The translations under genes and the position numbers were made by a program. A DNA stretch of 64,000 bases from Larkinella humicola. Its GTDB lineage: Bacteria > Bacteroidota > Bacteroidia > Cytophagales > Spirosomataceae. Shown piece after piece: positions 53,601-62,800 of the stretch; position 1 is the first letter of the stretch; every line of letters begins with the position of its first letter. The DNA lies in contig NZ_VTWS01000003.1 of the NCBI RefSeq assembly GCF_008727875.1, positions 1-64,000 on the forward strand. The letters are read 5' to 3'. Below the pieces are notes generated by a model. It was not told where the DNA came from. It was given only the letters and a program-made list of their open reading frames with translations, and did no database searches.

Positions 53601-54935
53601 ATGCAAATCCGACTTTATCAGTATTGGCAATCCCTACAGGAGTCGCTCTGGTTCGTTCCAACGCTCATGGTGTTGGCCTCCTTTGGAATGGCCTACGGAT
53701 TGATCACCTTCGACGCTGAAACGTCCTTTGATGGCGCCAAGCGATTTCCGCTCTTATTCGGTGCAGGGGCCGAAGGCTCCCGGAGCATGTTAACGGCCAT
53801 TGCCGGATCCATGTTAACGGTCGCTGCCCTGGTTTTTTCCTTGACCCTCTCGACCATTACCCAGGTAAGTAGCCAATATTCGCCCAGAGTGCTGCGCAAT
53901 TTCATGCGCGACCGCAGCAATCAGGTTGTTATGGGTTATTTTGTTGGCGTATTCGCTTACTGTCTCATCGTACTCGGAACCATTCGCGGCACCGAAGAAC
54001 AAAAGTTTGTACCGTCAACAGCGGTTTTGATGGGATTGCTCCTGGCGTTGGGGGGCGTGGCCGCCCTCATTTTTTTTATTCATCACATCGCCGAATCCCT
54101 GCAGACAGGTACGATTGTGGAACACATCAGCCACGAAACGCTCAAGGTAATCGATGAGTTATTTCCCGGTGAATCTGAAAAACCGGTTGAAACAGCCTCT
54201 GGGGATGATGCTCGCTGGCGCCGTGTCGAGACCCAGTCCGGCTGGCAACCGGTTTTATCCACAAAGGCGGGCTACATTCAGCACATCGACCTGGATGAAG
54301 TTCTTCGCTGGGCGATCGACCACCGGGCCTTACTGCGTGTAGAGCAGACCATTGGCTCTTTTGTGGGCGAAAAAGCACTGCTTTTCAGTGTACGTTTCAA
54401 CGGCGAAAAGCCCGGCATCTTCGATTCCAATCATCTTCATAAACTATTGGATCAAATAGCGATCGGTCGTCATCGAAACATCGAACAGGATGTCACTTTC
54501 GGAATTCAACAATTGGTGGATATTGCCCTAAAAGCACTTTCTCCCGGGATTAACGATACGACGACCGCAATTATGGCGATAGACTACGCAGGTGCCATTA
54601 TGGAGCGACTGGCATCCCGAAATTTTCCTGCGCCGTTTCGCACCGATAACGGGCAACTTCGTATCCTGATCCGGCCCGTTGGCTTTGATCATTACCTCCG
54701 GCAAACCTTCGATCTGATCCGGATCAATGCCAAAGGAAATCACGCGGTAATCCGGCGTTTGATGCGTGCGCTGTCTTTAGTCGGTAGCCAGTGCCTGGAC
54801 GATGATCGGAAGACCCTCATTCGCGAACAGGCCCGCCTTCTGTTGCAATATGCGGAGCAGACGTTGACAACCCCCTATGAAAAGCGGCAAGTGCAGGCTT
54901 TGTATCATGAAATGGCGAGTTCCTGGTCAAACTGA
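53601..54935 (+). CDS. DUF2254 family inner-membrane protein
   Basis: 444-aa membrane protein. Four hydrophobic segments lie in the first half (about residues 15-37, 60-85, 112-130 and 138-162), with the family motif TVAALVFSLTLSTITQVSSQYSPRV split between the second helix and the following loop. The soluble C-terminal half starts near residue 165. It contains LKALSPGINDTTTAIMAIDY, a typical DUF2254 stretch. The function of the family is unknown. It is flanked by the response-regulator remnant on one side and the intact response regulator on the other. Confidence 0.85.
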   Translation: MQIRLYQYWQSLQESLWFVPTLMVLASFGMAYGLITFDAETSFDGAKRFPLLFGAGAEGSRSMLTAIAGSMLTVAALVFSLTLSTITQVSSQYSPRVLRNFMRDRSNQVVMGYFVGVFAYCLIVLGTIRGTEEQKFVPSTAVLMGLLLALGGVAALIFFIHHIAESLQTGTIVEHISHETLKVIDELFPGESEKPVETASGDDARWRRVETQSGWQPVLSTKAGYIQHIDLDEVLRWAIDHRALLRVEQTIGSFVGEKALLFSVRFNGEKPGIFDSNHLHKLLDQIAIGRHRNIEQDVTFGIQQLVDIALKALSPGINDTTTAIMAIDYAGAIMERLASRNFPAPFRTDNGQLRILIRPVGFDHYLRQTFDLIRINAKGNHAVIRRLMRALSLVGSQCLDDDRKTLIREQARLLLQYAEQTLTTPYEKRQVQALYHEMASSWSN

Positions 54936-55129
54936 TCCTATTTGCTCATGCGTTACGCAAATCACAACTTGCCCTCTTTGATTCAGTCTTCGACTCGAAT
55001 TGAATTCGACGGTTGCCCTAAGCTTTATTTATGTCTTTTGAAGTTCTTTCTGGTAACCGATAAAACCAAAAGGGCTATTTTAAAGACATTGGCTAGTCGG
55101 CCAACCTGCTCTACCGCTGGCGCACAGAC

Positions 55130-55531
55130 CTATCCTGATCGCGAATCAAACAGAGGGCCACAAATCTGCTGGACAAATTCCTGCCAGGCGGTGTAGTCCG
55201 TCGGTTTGACCCAGCACCAGGAAACATCCAGTTCGCGGCAGCGAACCTCCCAGGTGGGGTCGATTTCGGAACTCATCCACGCAAACGGAACGGTCTTTAG
55301 TGCGGGTCTTGACCGGAGTAATTCCGTCAGTTCCAGTCCGTCCATCCGGGGCAGGTGGTAGTCGATCAAAATCAGACTGGGAACCGTCACGGCACTGTCC
55401 AGGTAGGTCAACAGGCTGGCTGCATCGCTAAACGGATTGAGCTGGCAGGTACCGCCAATCTGCAACATGGCTTTTTGCATCAGCCACAAGTCATCTTCAT
55501 CGTCGTCAACTACCAATACAAGTGGCTTCAT
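55130..55531 (-). CDS. Single-domain response regulator (CheY-like)
   Basis: 133-aa receiver domain without an output domain. Visible residues are the acidic cluster VVDDDEDD (residues 7-14), the phospho-acceptor Asp in LILIDYHLPRMDGLEL (about 57), and the Lys in CWVKPTDY. Stand-alone receivers of this type in Cytophagales relay phosphate between kinases. No kinase gene is adjacent. A 54-bp relic of a close paralogue lies 1.8 kb away on the other side of the DUF2254 gene. Confidence 0.88.
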   Translation of the reverse strand: MKPLVLVVDDDEDDLWLMQKAMLQIGGTCQLNPFSDAASLLTYLDSAVTVPSLILIDYHLPRMDGLELTELLRSRPALKTVPFAWMSSEIDPTWEVRCRELDVSWCWVKPTDYTAWQEFVQQICGPLFDSRSG

Positions 55532-55717
55532 AAAGATCTGTTAACGGGCAGACGCCTGTACAACAGGGGCGTTGTCGTACTTTTCCCAGGACCGAGAAAA
55601 CTCGTTTTTTTCTAAACTCGTTTCCGGCTGATTTGTTCGACACAGTATGAAGGGTGGTACTCCGGGCGGTTTTTGAAGGATCGGTTGTTTTCATCCAGCC
55701 CTTCAATAGCATCTCCT

Positions 55718-56595
55718 CTATTGCGCAACCGTCGCGCCATTCGTTTTCAGTACCTTGTGAAAAAACAAAAGGTGATAGGGCAACGAGTTTTCCCAATAGT
55801 CCCAGGTATGCCCGCCGGGATGTTCGGTGTAGTCGTGGGGAGTCTGGTTGTAGACCAGCCGCCGGTGTAACTCCCGGTTGGGCTCGATCAGAAAATCATC
55901 TACCCCGCAGTCAATGATCAGCTTCAGCCCGTTGGCTTTCATTTTATCGGCCATAAAGACCACCGAATGATCGGCATACGGATCGGGCGTCTTGCCCAAC
56001 GGACCGAGAATCCGCTCAAACCGGGGCGCAATCTGTTTGGCAAATTCGGGTGTAATCCGCCAGTGCGTCGGGTTCAGATCCAGCGCCCCGCTCATGCTCC
56101 CGGCGGCACAGTACAGATCGGGGTGGCGCGTCGCCAGGTACAACGCCCCGTGGCCACCCATGCTCAGGCCCGTAATGACACGCCCTTTTCGATCCCGAAT
56201 CGTGCGGTACGTTTGGTCGATTTTTGCCAGCACTTCTTTCGTGAGGTAGGTTTCAAACTGGCTGTCTTTCTGAAACGGACTGTCCAGGTACCCGCTCAGG
56301 TTTTGCCCTCCGGGGTTACGATGATCAGGTTGTACTGGTCAGCCAGGTTGTGCAGCAGCATTTTGTCGGGCGTACTCGACAGCCAGTCGCTGAACCGCCC
56401 GCCCCCGCCGTGGAGCAGGTACAAAACCGGGTAAGCGGCTTTGCTTTTGGCATAGGAATTCGGCAGAACCACAGCCGCGCGCAGGGTTTTCTGCATCACC
56501 GCACTGGGTATGTCCAGCGAATCGACTTTGGCACCAACCGAAACGGCACCAGTCAGCAACAGAGCGAAAAAGAGAAGGTAACGAAATGGATTCAT
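55718..56595 (-). pseudogene. Esterase (tributyrin esterase/esterase D-like), frameshifted
   Basis: Two frames together make one alpha/beta-hydrolase. The first (56595-56296, 99 aa) holds the signal peptide (YLLFFALLLTGAVSVGA) and the oxyanion region VLYLLHGGGGRFSDW, then stops after VTPEGKT. The second continues in another frame from 56296 (SGYLDSPFQKDSQFETYL) to 55718, with the nucleophile Ser in ITGLSMGGHGALYL and the late His in HPGGHTWDYW. Adding one base near 56297 would restore an uninterrupted protein of about 291 aa, so a single-base deletion (or a sequencing error) splits the gene. It lies 39 bp downstream of a related intact esterase gene. Confidence 0.8.
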
Positions 56596-56634
56596 GGACG
56601 GTTTTAGTCAAAAGTTGAGCAAATCAGAAAGCCA

Positions 56635-57789
56635 TTAGCGGAAAAGTAGCGGCACATATTCGTTGAGATACTGCCGCCAGTTGGTCCAGGTGTGCCCCCC
56701 CGCCGTTTCCTTGTACTGGTACTTGATCTGATGTTTATCGAGCAGCGCCATCGTTTTTTTATTGGCATCCATCACAAAATCGTCTTTGCCAATTTCAATC
56801 CAGAACAGCTTCTTGTTTTTGTTAAAACCGGGATCATTCAGCGCACGGGCATATTTGGTTTCGGCTTCGTCGATGGTGGCACCGAAAAACCCGGAGCTGA
56901 ATACGCCCACATAATTGAACAGTTCGGGGCGGGTCAGCGTCACATCCAACGTTTGAAAACCGCCCATTGACAGCCCGGCAATGGCCCGGTTTTCGCGATT
57001 CGGCTGCGTCCTATAAGTTTTCTCCACGTAGGGCATGATTTCTTTCAGCAGTTCATCGGCAAACAACGCCCGCATCTGCTGCATCGCAGCCGGATTGGGC
57101 ATTCCCGATGACGGCGGCAGCGGCATGCTGCCGTTGGGCATCACCACAATCATGGGTTTGGCCTGCCCGGCCGCCAGCAGGTTGTCGAGAATGAACCCCG
57201 CACGACCGACTGTCGGCCAGCCGGAATCGTCATCTCCCCCGCCGTGGAGCAAATAAAAAACCGGGTATTTCGTCGTTCCTTTTTCGTAGCCCGGTGGCGT
57301 ATACACATGCATCCGGCGCGCCATACCCAGTGTGCTGGACTGATACCAAACCTGCCGCAATTCGCCGTGGGGCACCGGGCGGTTATCCTGAAAAACCGTC
57401 TCCGCTCCCGGCAACGCCATCACATTCTCCAGACTGCTCATCCCCTGCTTGATCACCGGATTTTTGGGATCCATCGTCCGAACGCCATCGACCGTCAGCG
57501 TATACGTGTAGTAATCGGGTTTCAGGGGGCCAACCGTCACCGACCAGACGCCATTCGCATCTTTCGTGAGATTCAGCGGTTTCATGACCGTCATAAAGTC
57601 GCCCACCACCGTCACCTCGCTGGCTTTGGGTGCGTAAAGCTGAATCGCAACCCGGTTGTCGGTCAGCACTTTGGGCGATTTGAGCGTATCATTGGGTGTA
57701 GGTTGCCGCGGGGGTGTTTGCGCCAGGGTCTGAAAACCCAAAAGGAGGGCCGTGATCAGCAACCCACAGGAGGTAAGCATACGATTCAT
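56635..57789 (-). CDS. Secreted esterase with N-terminal early-set domain (feruloyl-esterase-like)
   Basis: 384-aa exported alpha/beta-hydrolase. Signal peptide at residues 1-23 (GLLITALLLGFQTLAQ). An early-set (CBM48-like) domain covers about 40-130 (VAIQLYAPKASEVTVVGDF), and the esterase domain follows (YPVFYLLHGGGDDDSGW; nucleophile Ser in AIAGLSMGGFQTLDV near 272; late His in ETAGGHTWTNW). Proteins of this layout are often xylan esterases in Bacteroidota; the substrate is not certain here. It is upstream of, and homologous in its catalytic part to, the frameshifted esterase, so the pair arose by duplication or joint acquisition. Confidence 0.87.
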   Translation of the reverse strand: MNRMLTSCGLLITALLLGFQTLAQTPPRQPTPNDTLKSPKVLTDNRVAIQLYAPKASEVTVVGDFMTVMKPLNLTKDANGVWSVTVGPLKPDYYTYTLTVDGVRTMDPKNPVIKQGMSSLENVMALPGAETVFQDNRPVPHGELRQVWYQSSTLGMARRMHVYTPPGYEKGTTKYPVFYLLHGGGDDDSGWPTVGRAGFILDNLLAAGQAKPMIVVMPNGSMPLPPSSGMPNPAAMQQMRALFADELLKEIMPYVEKTYRTQPNRENRAIAGLSMGGFQTLDVTLTRPELFNYVGVFSSGFFGATIDEAETKYARALNDPGFNKNKKLFWIEIGKDDFVMDANKKTMALLDKHQIKYQYKETAGGHTWTNWRQYLNEYVPLLFR

Positions 57790-58065
57790 AGAAATTTTGG
57801 CTAAAGGTTGGTGTGCCAGTGGCGGCTTTCACCAAAAATAGGGAAAGGTTTCATATTGTAAAAAATACAGAAAGGTTTTTTTGAAGTATTAGGAGATCAA
57901 GTAGTACATTTTTTCACCTGCGGTTCTTCTCCCTGCCCGCATCGATCCGTCAATTATCCGCTTTTCGACCCTGCTTATTCACCCAACACCGCCCGGTATC
58001 GCTTCCGGCTGGACTTGGCGGTATTCGCAACCGTATTTTTGACCGGAAATAACAAATACACTACG

Positions 58066-58620
58066 ATGAAATTGATCCTCTTTACCTTGTTGCTTGCCGG
58101 TATGATGACCGCAGAACCCGCCAAGGCCGATTGTCCACCCGTGGTGGCCGACGGCAAAATCCACGGCATTTTACCCGTTTTCAATCAAAAAGTGGCCTAT
58201 ACCGAGGTGGTCGATTGCGGCAGTGTGTCGCAGATCGACCTGTTCCGACGCGCCCGGTTGTGGGCGGCAAAATCGTTCCGGTCGGCCGGTGAAACCTTCA
58301 ATGTGAGTGACAAGGAAACCGGTGATCTGGTTGGGAAAGCCGTTCAGGTGGTCACCCTGCCACGTTCCGAAACTTCCACCGGCGGTGTTTATTCCTTCCG
58401 TTACACCTTCGTAATCGAATGCGCCAACCGCAAATACCGGGCAACGATCACGCAGGTTGAACTCCTCGAAGGCGGTATGGATTCAAAGTCTGTTCCGGTT
58501 GAAGTCTATTGCCAGAAGAATGACAAGGATGTACGGGCGATGTATACAGAACTCGACAAACACCTCAAAAGTGTGCTGGCGTCGCTTCAGGACGAGGTGA
58601 AAAATTACAAAGCGTTTTGA
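58066..58620 (+). CDS. DUF4468-like exported protein
   Basis: 184-aa protein with a signal peptide (LILFTLLLAGMMTAEPAKA). The mature part (FNQKVAYTEVVDCGSVSQID ... YSFRYTFVIECANRKYRATI) resembles the DUF4468 (TBP-like fold) family, known only from Bacteroidota and of unknown role. A -7 box TATTTTTG lies at 58034-58041, which supports the ATG at 58066 over 58015. The next gene starts 3 bp after its stop. Confidence 0.72.
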   Translation: MKLILFTLLLAGMMTAEPAKADCPPVVADGKIHGILPVFNQKVAYTEVVDCGSVSQIDLFRRARLWAAKSFRSAGETFNVSDKETGDLVGKAVQVVTLPRSETSTGGVYSFRYTFVIECANRKYRATITQVELLEGGMDSKSVPVEVYCQKNDKDVRAMYTELDKHLKSVLASLQDEVKNYKAF

Positions 58621-58623
58621 TTC

Positions 58624-59124
58624 ATGAACCGCACCGTCTCCTATTTTGCCGGTCCCGAACTGGTCTGGGTTCTGATGCTGGCCTTTACCGCCTTGCTGGC
58701 GGCTCGCAACCCGGGTACGGACGCCGGCAATGAGCAATTGCTGAGTTTTGGCTGGTTTTTGCCGCTCCTTGGCGTGTGTTTGTCGTTTGTTCCCCTGTTC
58801 TGGGCTCCCGGCAGCCCGTGGTGGTGGCTGCTCCGGATTGTCCTGGGCGGTTGCGTCGGCATTGTGATTTTGGTTACGATTCTTTGCGAAGCGGTCGATT
58901 ACCACGACAGTCGCAATTCGGGCGTTGGCACCGGCTACATCGTCTTCATCAGCCTGGGCTATCTGGCGTTGTTCGCCAGTGCCGCTGTAGCCATTTTGTT
59001 CTTTCTTACGAAGTGGAATTTTCTGCCGGTGCTGAAATGGGGATTGATTGTCCTTGGCTGTTTAACGGCTTTTTTCAGCCTGATTTTCTGGATTGCCTCC
59101 TTCGGAAAAAATGCCGCTTCCTGA
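58624..59124 (+). CDS. Small four-helix membrane protein, unknown
   Basis: 166-aa protein with four to five hydrophobic segments (about residues 9-27, 41-59, 66-87, 103-128 and 136-158) and short loops, so an integral inner-membrane protein. It resembles no family I can name. It is translationally close (3 bp) to the DUF4468-like gene and probably shares its transcript. A family A element starts 3 bp after its stop. Confidence 0.65.
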   Translation: MNRTVSYFAGPELVWVLMLAFTALLAARNPGTDAGNEQLLSFGWFLPLLGVCLSFVPLFWAPGSPWWWLLRIVLGGCVGIVILVTILCEAVDYHDSRNSGVGTGYIVFISLGYLALFASAAVAILFFLTKWNFLPVLKWGLIVLGCLTAFFSLIFWIASFGKNAAS

Positions 59125-59127
59125 GCA

Positions 59128-59256
59128 TAGGACTTATGTCTGATAATTCTGATGCACTTGCTTTTTGCCCCGTTCCCCTAAAGGGGACTTGGACACGGCA
59201 CTACCCGGATCAAAAAGTCCCCTTTAAGGGAACGGGGCAAAAAGCGAAAGTCCTGA
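59128..59256. repeat. Complete family A element, ~129 bp
   Basis: Same plan as the element at 37775-37905: TAGGACTTATG at the left, GCGAAAGTCCT at the right, TGATAATTCTG just inside, and a 73-bp palindromic core (59167-59239) with CCCCTAAAGGGGACTTGGAC. The outer arm of the core differs (GCCCCGTT...AACGGGGC), and both sides have changed together so that pairing is kept. Confidence 0.88.
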
Positions 59257-59281
59257 GCAATTCCTTCCATTTTTCCCATAA

Positions 59282-59316
59282 AAAACGCCCGGAAGGCGAA
59301 CCTTACCGGGCGTTTT
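59282..59316. terminator. Bidirectional terminator between convergent units
   Basis: AAAACGCCCGGAAGG and CCTTACCGGGCGTTTT form a stem with a tiny loop. A-runs on one side and T-runs on the other suit termination in both directions, i.e. of the membrane protein gene (plus) and panD (minus). Confidence 0.8.
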
Positions 59317-59389
59317 CAAGAAAGGCTGACACGTCTAAAACCGTCAGCGCTCTGTGTTACGATACGTTTTTCGAGTTGGGTTAATTCAA

Positions 59390-59743
59390 TCAGGCCGTCA
59401 CCAGACGGTTATTCCCATCGGGAAAAACGACCACTGGCTTGTACGATTTAGCGTCATCGGCGGCCAGCATGGTGTAAGACAGAATAATGATGATGTCGCC
59501 GATCTGCGCCTTGCGGGCGGCTGCACCGTTGAGGCAGATGATGCCCGTGCCGCGTTCTCCTTTGATCACATAGGTGATCAGACGTTCCCCGTTGTTGTTG
59601 TTCACAATGTGAACCTGCTCATGCTCAAGCATGCCTGCCGCATCCATCAGATCTTCGTCGATGGTAATGCTACCAACGTAGTTCAGTTCGGCCTGCGTCA
59701 CCCGGGCTCGATGAATTTTGGACTTCATTAGAGTTAGAAACAT
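59390..59743 (-). CDS. panD: Aspartate 1-decarboxylase
   Basis: 117-aa pyruvoyl-dependent enzyme that converts L-aspartate to beta-alanine, for pantothenate, CoA and the phosphopantetheine arm of carrier proteins. The self-cleavage site is Gly24-Ser25 in [14 protein letters not shown], and [11 protein letters not shown] contains the conserved Lys. The start at 59743 puts the Ser at position 25, as in E. coli; a Met at 59728 is an alternative. It follows the NRPS gene by 100 bp on the same strand, so shared transcription is possible. Beta-alanine could serve cofactor supply or be a peptide building block (inferred). Confidence 0.93.
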   Translation of the reverse strand: MFLTLMKSKIHRARVTQAELNYVGSITIDEDLMDAAGMLEHEQVHIVNNNNGERLITYVIKGERGTGIICLNGAAARKAQIGDIIIILSYTMLAADDAKSYKPVVVFPDGNNRLVTA

Positions 59744-59843
59744 AGCTATATGGTTAGATGGATAAGATGCAATTCAAAGACACTACCTGCTGGCCGGAGT
59801 TTCTGTTGACAGCGTTTGATTCAAAACACAACCGGGTGCCGGT

Positions 59844-62800
59844 TTAGCATTGATCCAGCACATTCTGCAGAATCCGGGCAAACTCCTTGTCGTTGGGAGG
59901 TGTGAACAGATTCATGTGATCGCCGGGAACCTCATGGATTTTGATGCCTTTGAGCGCAAACGGTTTCCAGCCCAGAAATTCGAAGTCTTTCTTGTAAGCA
60001 ATTTGCTTGGTGGCCCGGAAAAGCGTGATCGTCACGTCCTGAGGAGCCAGGCGGTAGTTGCGGGCGGCAATCCGGTTTGTTTCATTGACTTTGTAATAAT
60101 TGCCATGAAACACTTTCAGGTAATCTTCCTTGTACCGAATCCGGCGGTACCACTGATTGACTCTGCGTTTCAGCGATTCGGCTTTTTCTTTGATCGTTTC
60201 GCGGGGGTATTTTCGCAGCAGCGTAAAAATATACAGCCGCTCCTTCAGCAAGGTGGTCGAATCGGTCCACACCCGTTTTAACCACGGATCGTAGAAGTTC
60301 GATTGATCGGCATACGAATCGAACATCGCCAGCAATTTTACCTCTCTGCCCCGCTCCTTCAATTGCCTGCTCATTTCGTAGGCAATGATACCGCCGAAGG
60401 AGTAACCCGCCAGCGCATACGGACCGTCCGGATTTTTGGCCATGATCGCGTCGATGTAGTAAGCCGCAATGGCTTCGATGCTGTCCAGCGGTTCGTCTTC
60501 GCTGTTGATCCCTTTCGCCTGAAGTCCGTAAACCGGCTGATCCGGGTGCATGTTGATGGCCAGGGTGTTGAACAACAACACGTGCAAACCGGCTCCGTGG
60601 ACGATGTACAATGGCGTTTTGGTTCCCTGCGGTTTGATGGGCACCAGCGAATCCCAGCTCACCGACCGGCCGTTCATGTGCAGGGTCGAAGCCAGTTTTT
60701 CGACGGTCGGGTATTCGAACAACAGCGACAGCGGCAGTCGTTTGCCGGTTTTTTTCTCCAGCCGGGTCATCACCTGCACGGCAATCAGCGAGTGTCCTCC
60801 CAGTTCGAAAAAGTTGTCGAGTACGCTTATTTTCTCCAGCCGTAAACACTCCATCCAGATGTCGGCCACCAGCTTTTCGACGTCGGTCCGCGGGGCCATA
60901 AAGTTGCTGCGGTTTTCGACATCGTCCAGCATCGGATCGGGCAACGCCTTCCGGTCTATTTTGCCGTTGGGCGTCAGGGGCATCCGGGCCAGCACCACAA
61001 AGGTGTTCGGAACCATGTAGTCGGGCAGGTGCTGCCGGATTTGCTCTTTCCACCCCTGAAGCTGCTCCTGCGGAACCACCAGATTGTGTTTGAAAGGGTT
61101 GCGGGAGACGTCCGTCAGCGACACGTTTTCGACCGGAATGGACGCAGGCCGGGCCGGAATCCGGTTCGGCTGATCGTTCGGGATAAAAACAACGTCCAGC
61201 CGGTTATCGGAGCCATCACCCGCCCAGCGGACGTGTGTGGTAAACCGGTGTTTTTGACCAATCGACCACAACGCAGCGGGGTCGACGCTGACCGGGATGG
61301 TGGACAATTTTTGTTTGGCCTCCACCAGCAGGGTATCATCGCTTAAACCGTCGATGTCCTGAATCAGCGTATAATCTTCAGCCGTGCGGCTGTTGAAAAC
61401 ATGACGGAGTTGCACAACCGATCCGGGATGGGTCGAAAGGCTCTGTTCAAGGGTCTCCAAGGCGTAGTTGGGGTTCCAGTCGATGACGGCATCGGCTTCG
61501 GCCACTTCGGGCGGATTGCCGACGTACAGCCAGATGTCGTAGTGGTGCTTCGTGGTTTCGTTCAGGAATTTCCCTTCGCGAAGCTGAATATCGACCGCCG
61601 AAATGGCGGGAATGACTTGCGGCAGAACGTAAAAATAAGCCGGGTCAGCCATGAGCTCATCCTCGATGAACAGCCGCCGGTCGATGATCTTTTTGAAGTC
61701 CGCGACGGTATTTTCGGCCGACGAACGGGGAAATTGATCGAAGGTGTGGTGCATCCGCAGGGTTCCTTTGCCCTGCATGTCTCCAATAAAAATACAACCG
61801 CCCGGTGCCACTTTTTTAACAGCTTCCTCAATCACCCGTTGTAAATACTGGGTATCCGGAAAGTACTGGGCCACACTGTGAATCAGCACCAGATCGAGCG
61901 AAGCATCCGGAACTGCACTGAAATCGTCGGCATTGCCAACGGCGGTTTTCACATTCCGCCACTTGGCCGCATCCAGTGCCAGCTTCTCCCGCAAATTTTC
62001 GATGGCCGTCGCCGAATAGTCCGTTCCGATGTAGAGCGTCGATGCGGGCGCCAGTTCAAAAAGCAACTGTCCGGCCCCGCAACCCACTTCCATAATCCGT
62101 TTCGGACCCAACGCTCTGATGCGTCGGATCGATTGCTGCACCCAGTCGTCAATTTCTTCCTTAACGTCTTTTTTACCGCTCAACTGCTCGGCAATGGCCA
62201 GTTCAAGCACCTGCTCCGACGAGTTCTGCTCCTTTTCGTGTTCGACCCCGACGTTGTAAATCATGTCCCAGCGTTCCTGCCAACTGGGGGCTTTGTCGTT
62301 TGTCGGAACCGACTCCGGCACGACGTAGGCCACCAACACCTGATCGCCCGAGCGGGTCTCGTGGGCGATCACCGCCGTTTGCTTCACCTCGGCGATGGTG
62401 CCGATGACGTTCTCGATTTCGCCGAGTTCAATCCGGTGTCCCCGGATTTTCACCTGATGGTCGATCCGGCCCAGGCACTGGATTTCGCCGTTTTCCAGAA
62501 ATTTTCCCAGATCGCCGGTGCGGTACATCGTGCCGCCGGCCGATTTGTCAAACGGATTTTTCAAAAACCGTTCAGTAGTCAACTCCGGCCGGTTCATATA
62601 CCCCCGGCCAACGCTATCACCGCCGATGACAATTTCGCCCACCGTGCCAATGGCTACCGGTTTCAAAAATTCGTCCAGAATGTAGGCCTGCATATTGCCG
62701 ATGGGTCGGCCAATCGTGATGGCTTCGCCTTTCTCAATCTTCTTGACAGTGGCCCAAACCGTGGTTTCCGTTGGACCGTACACGTTCCACAATTCCGAAC

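Noticed and set aside
56290-56300. Programmed frameshift in the esterase gene
   Set aside because: No slippery heptamer or stimulating structure is evident at the junction. A simple deletion is the plainer explanation.
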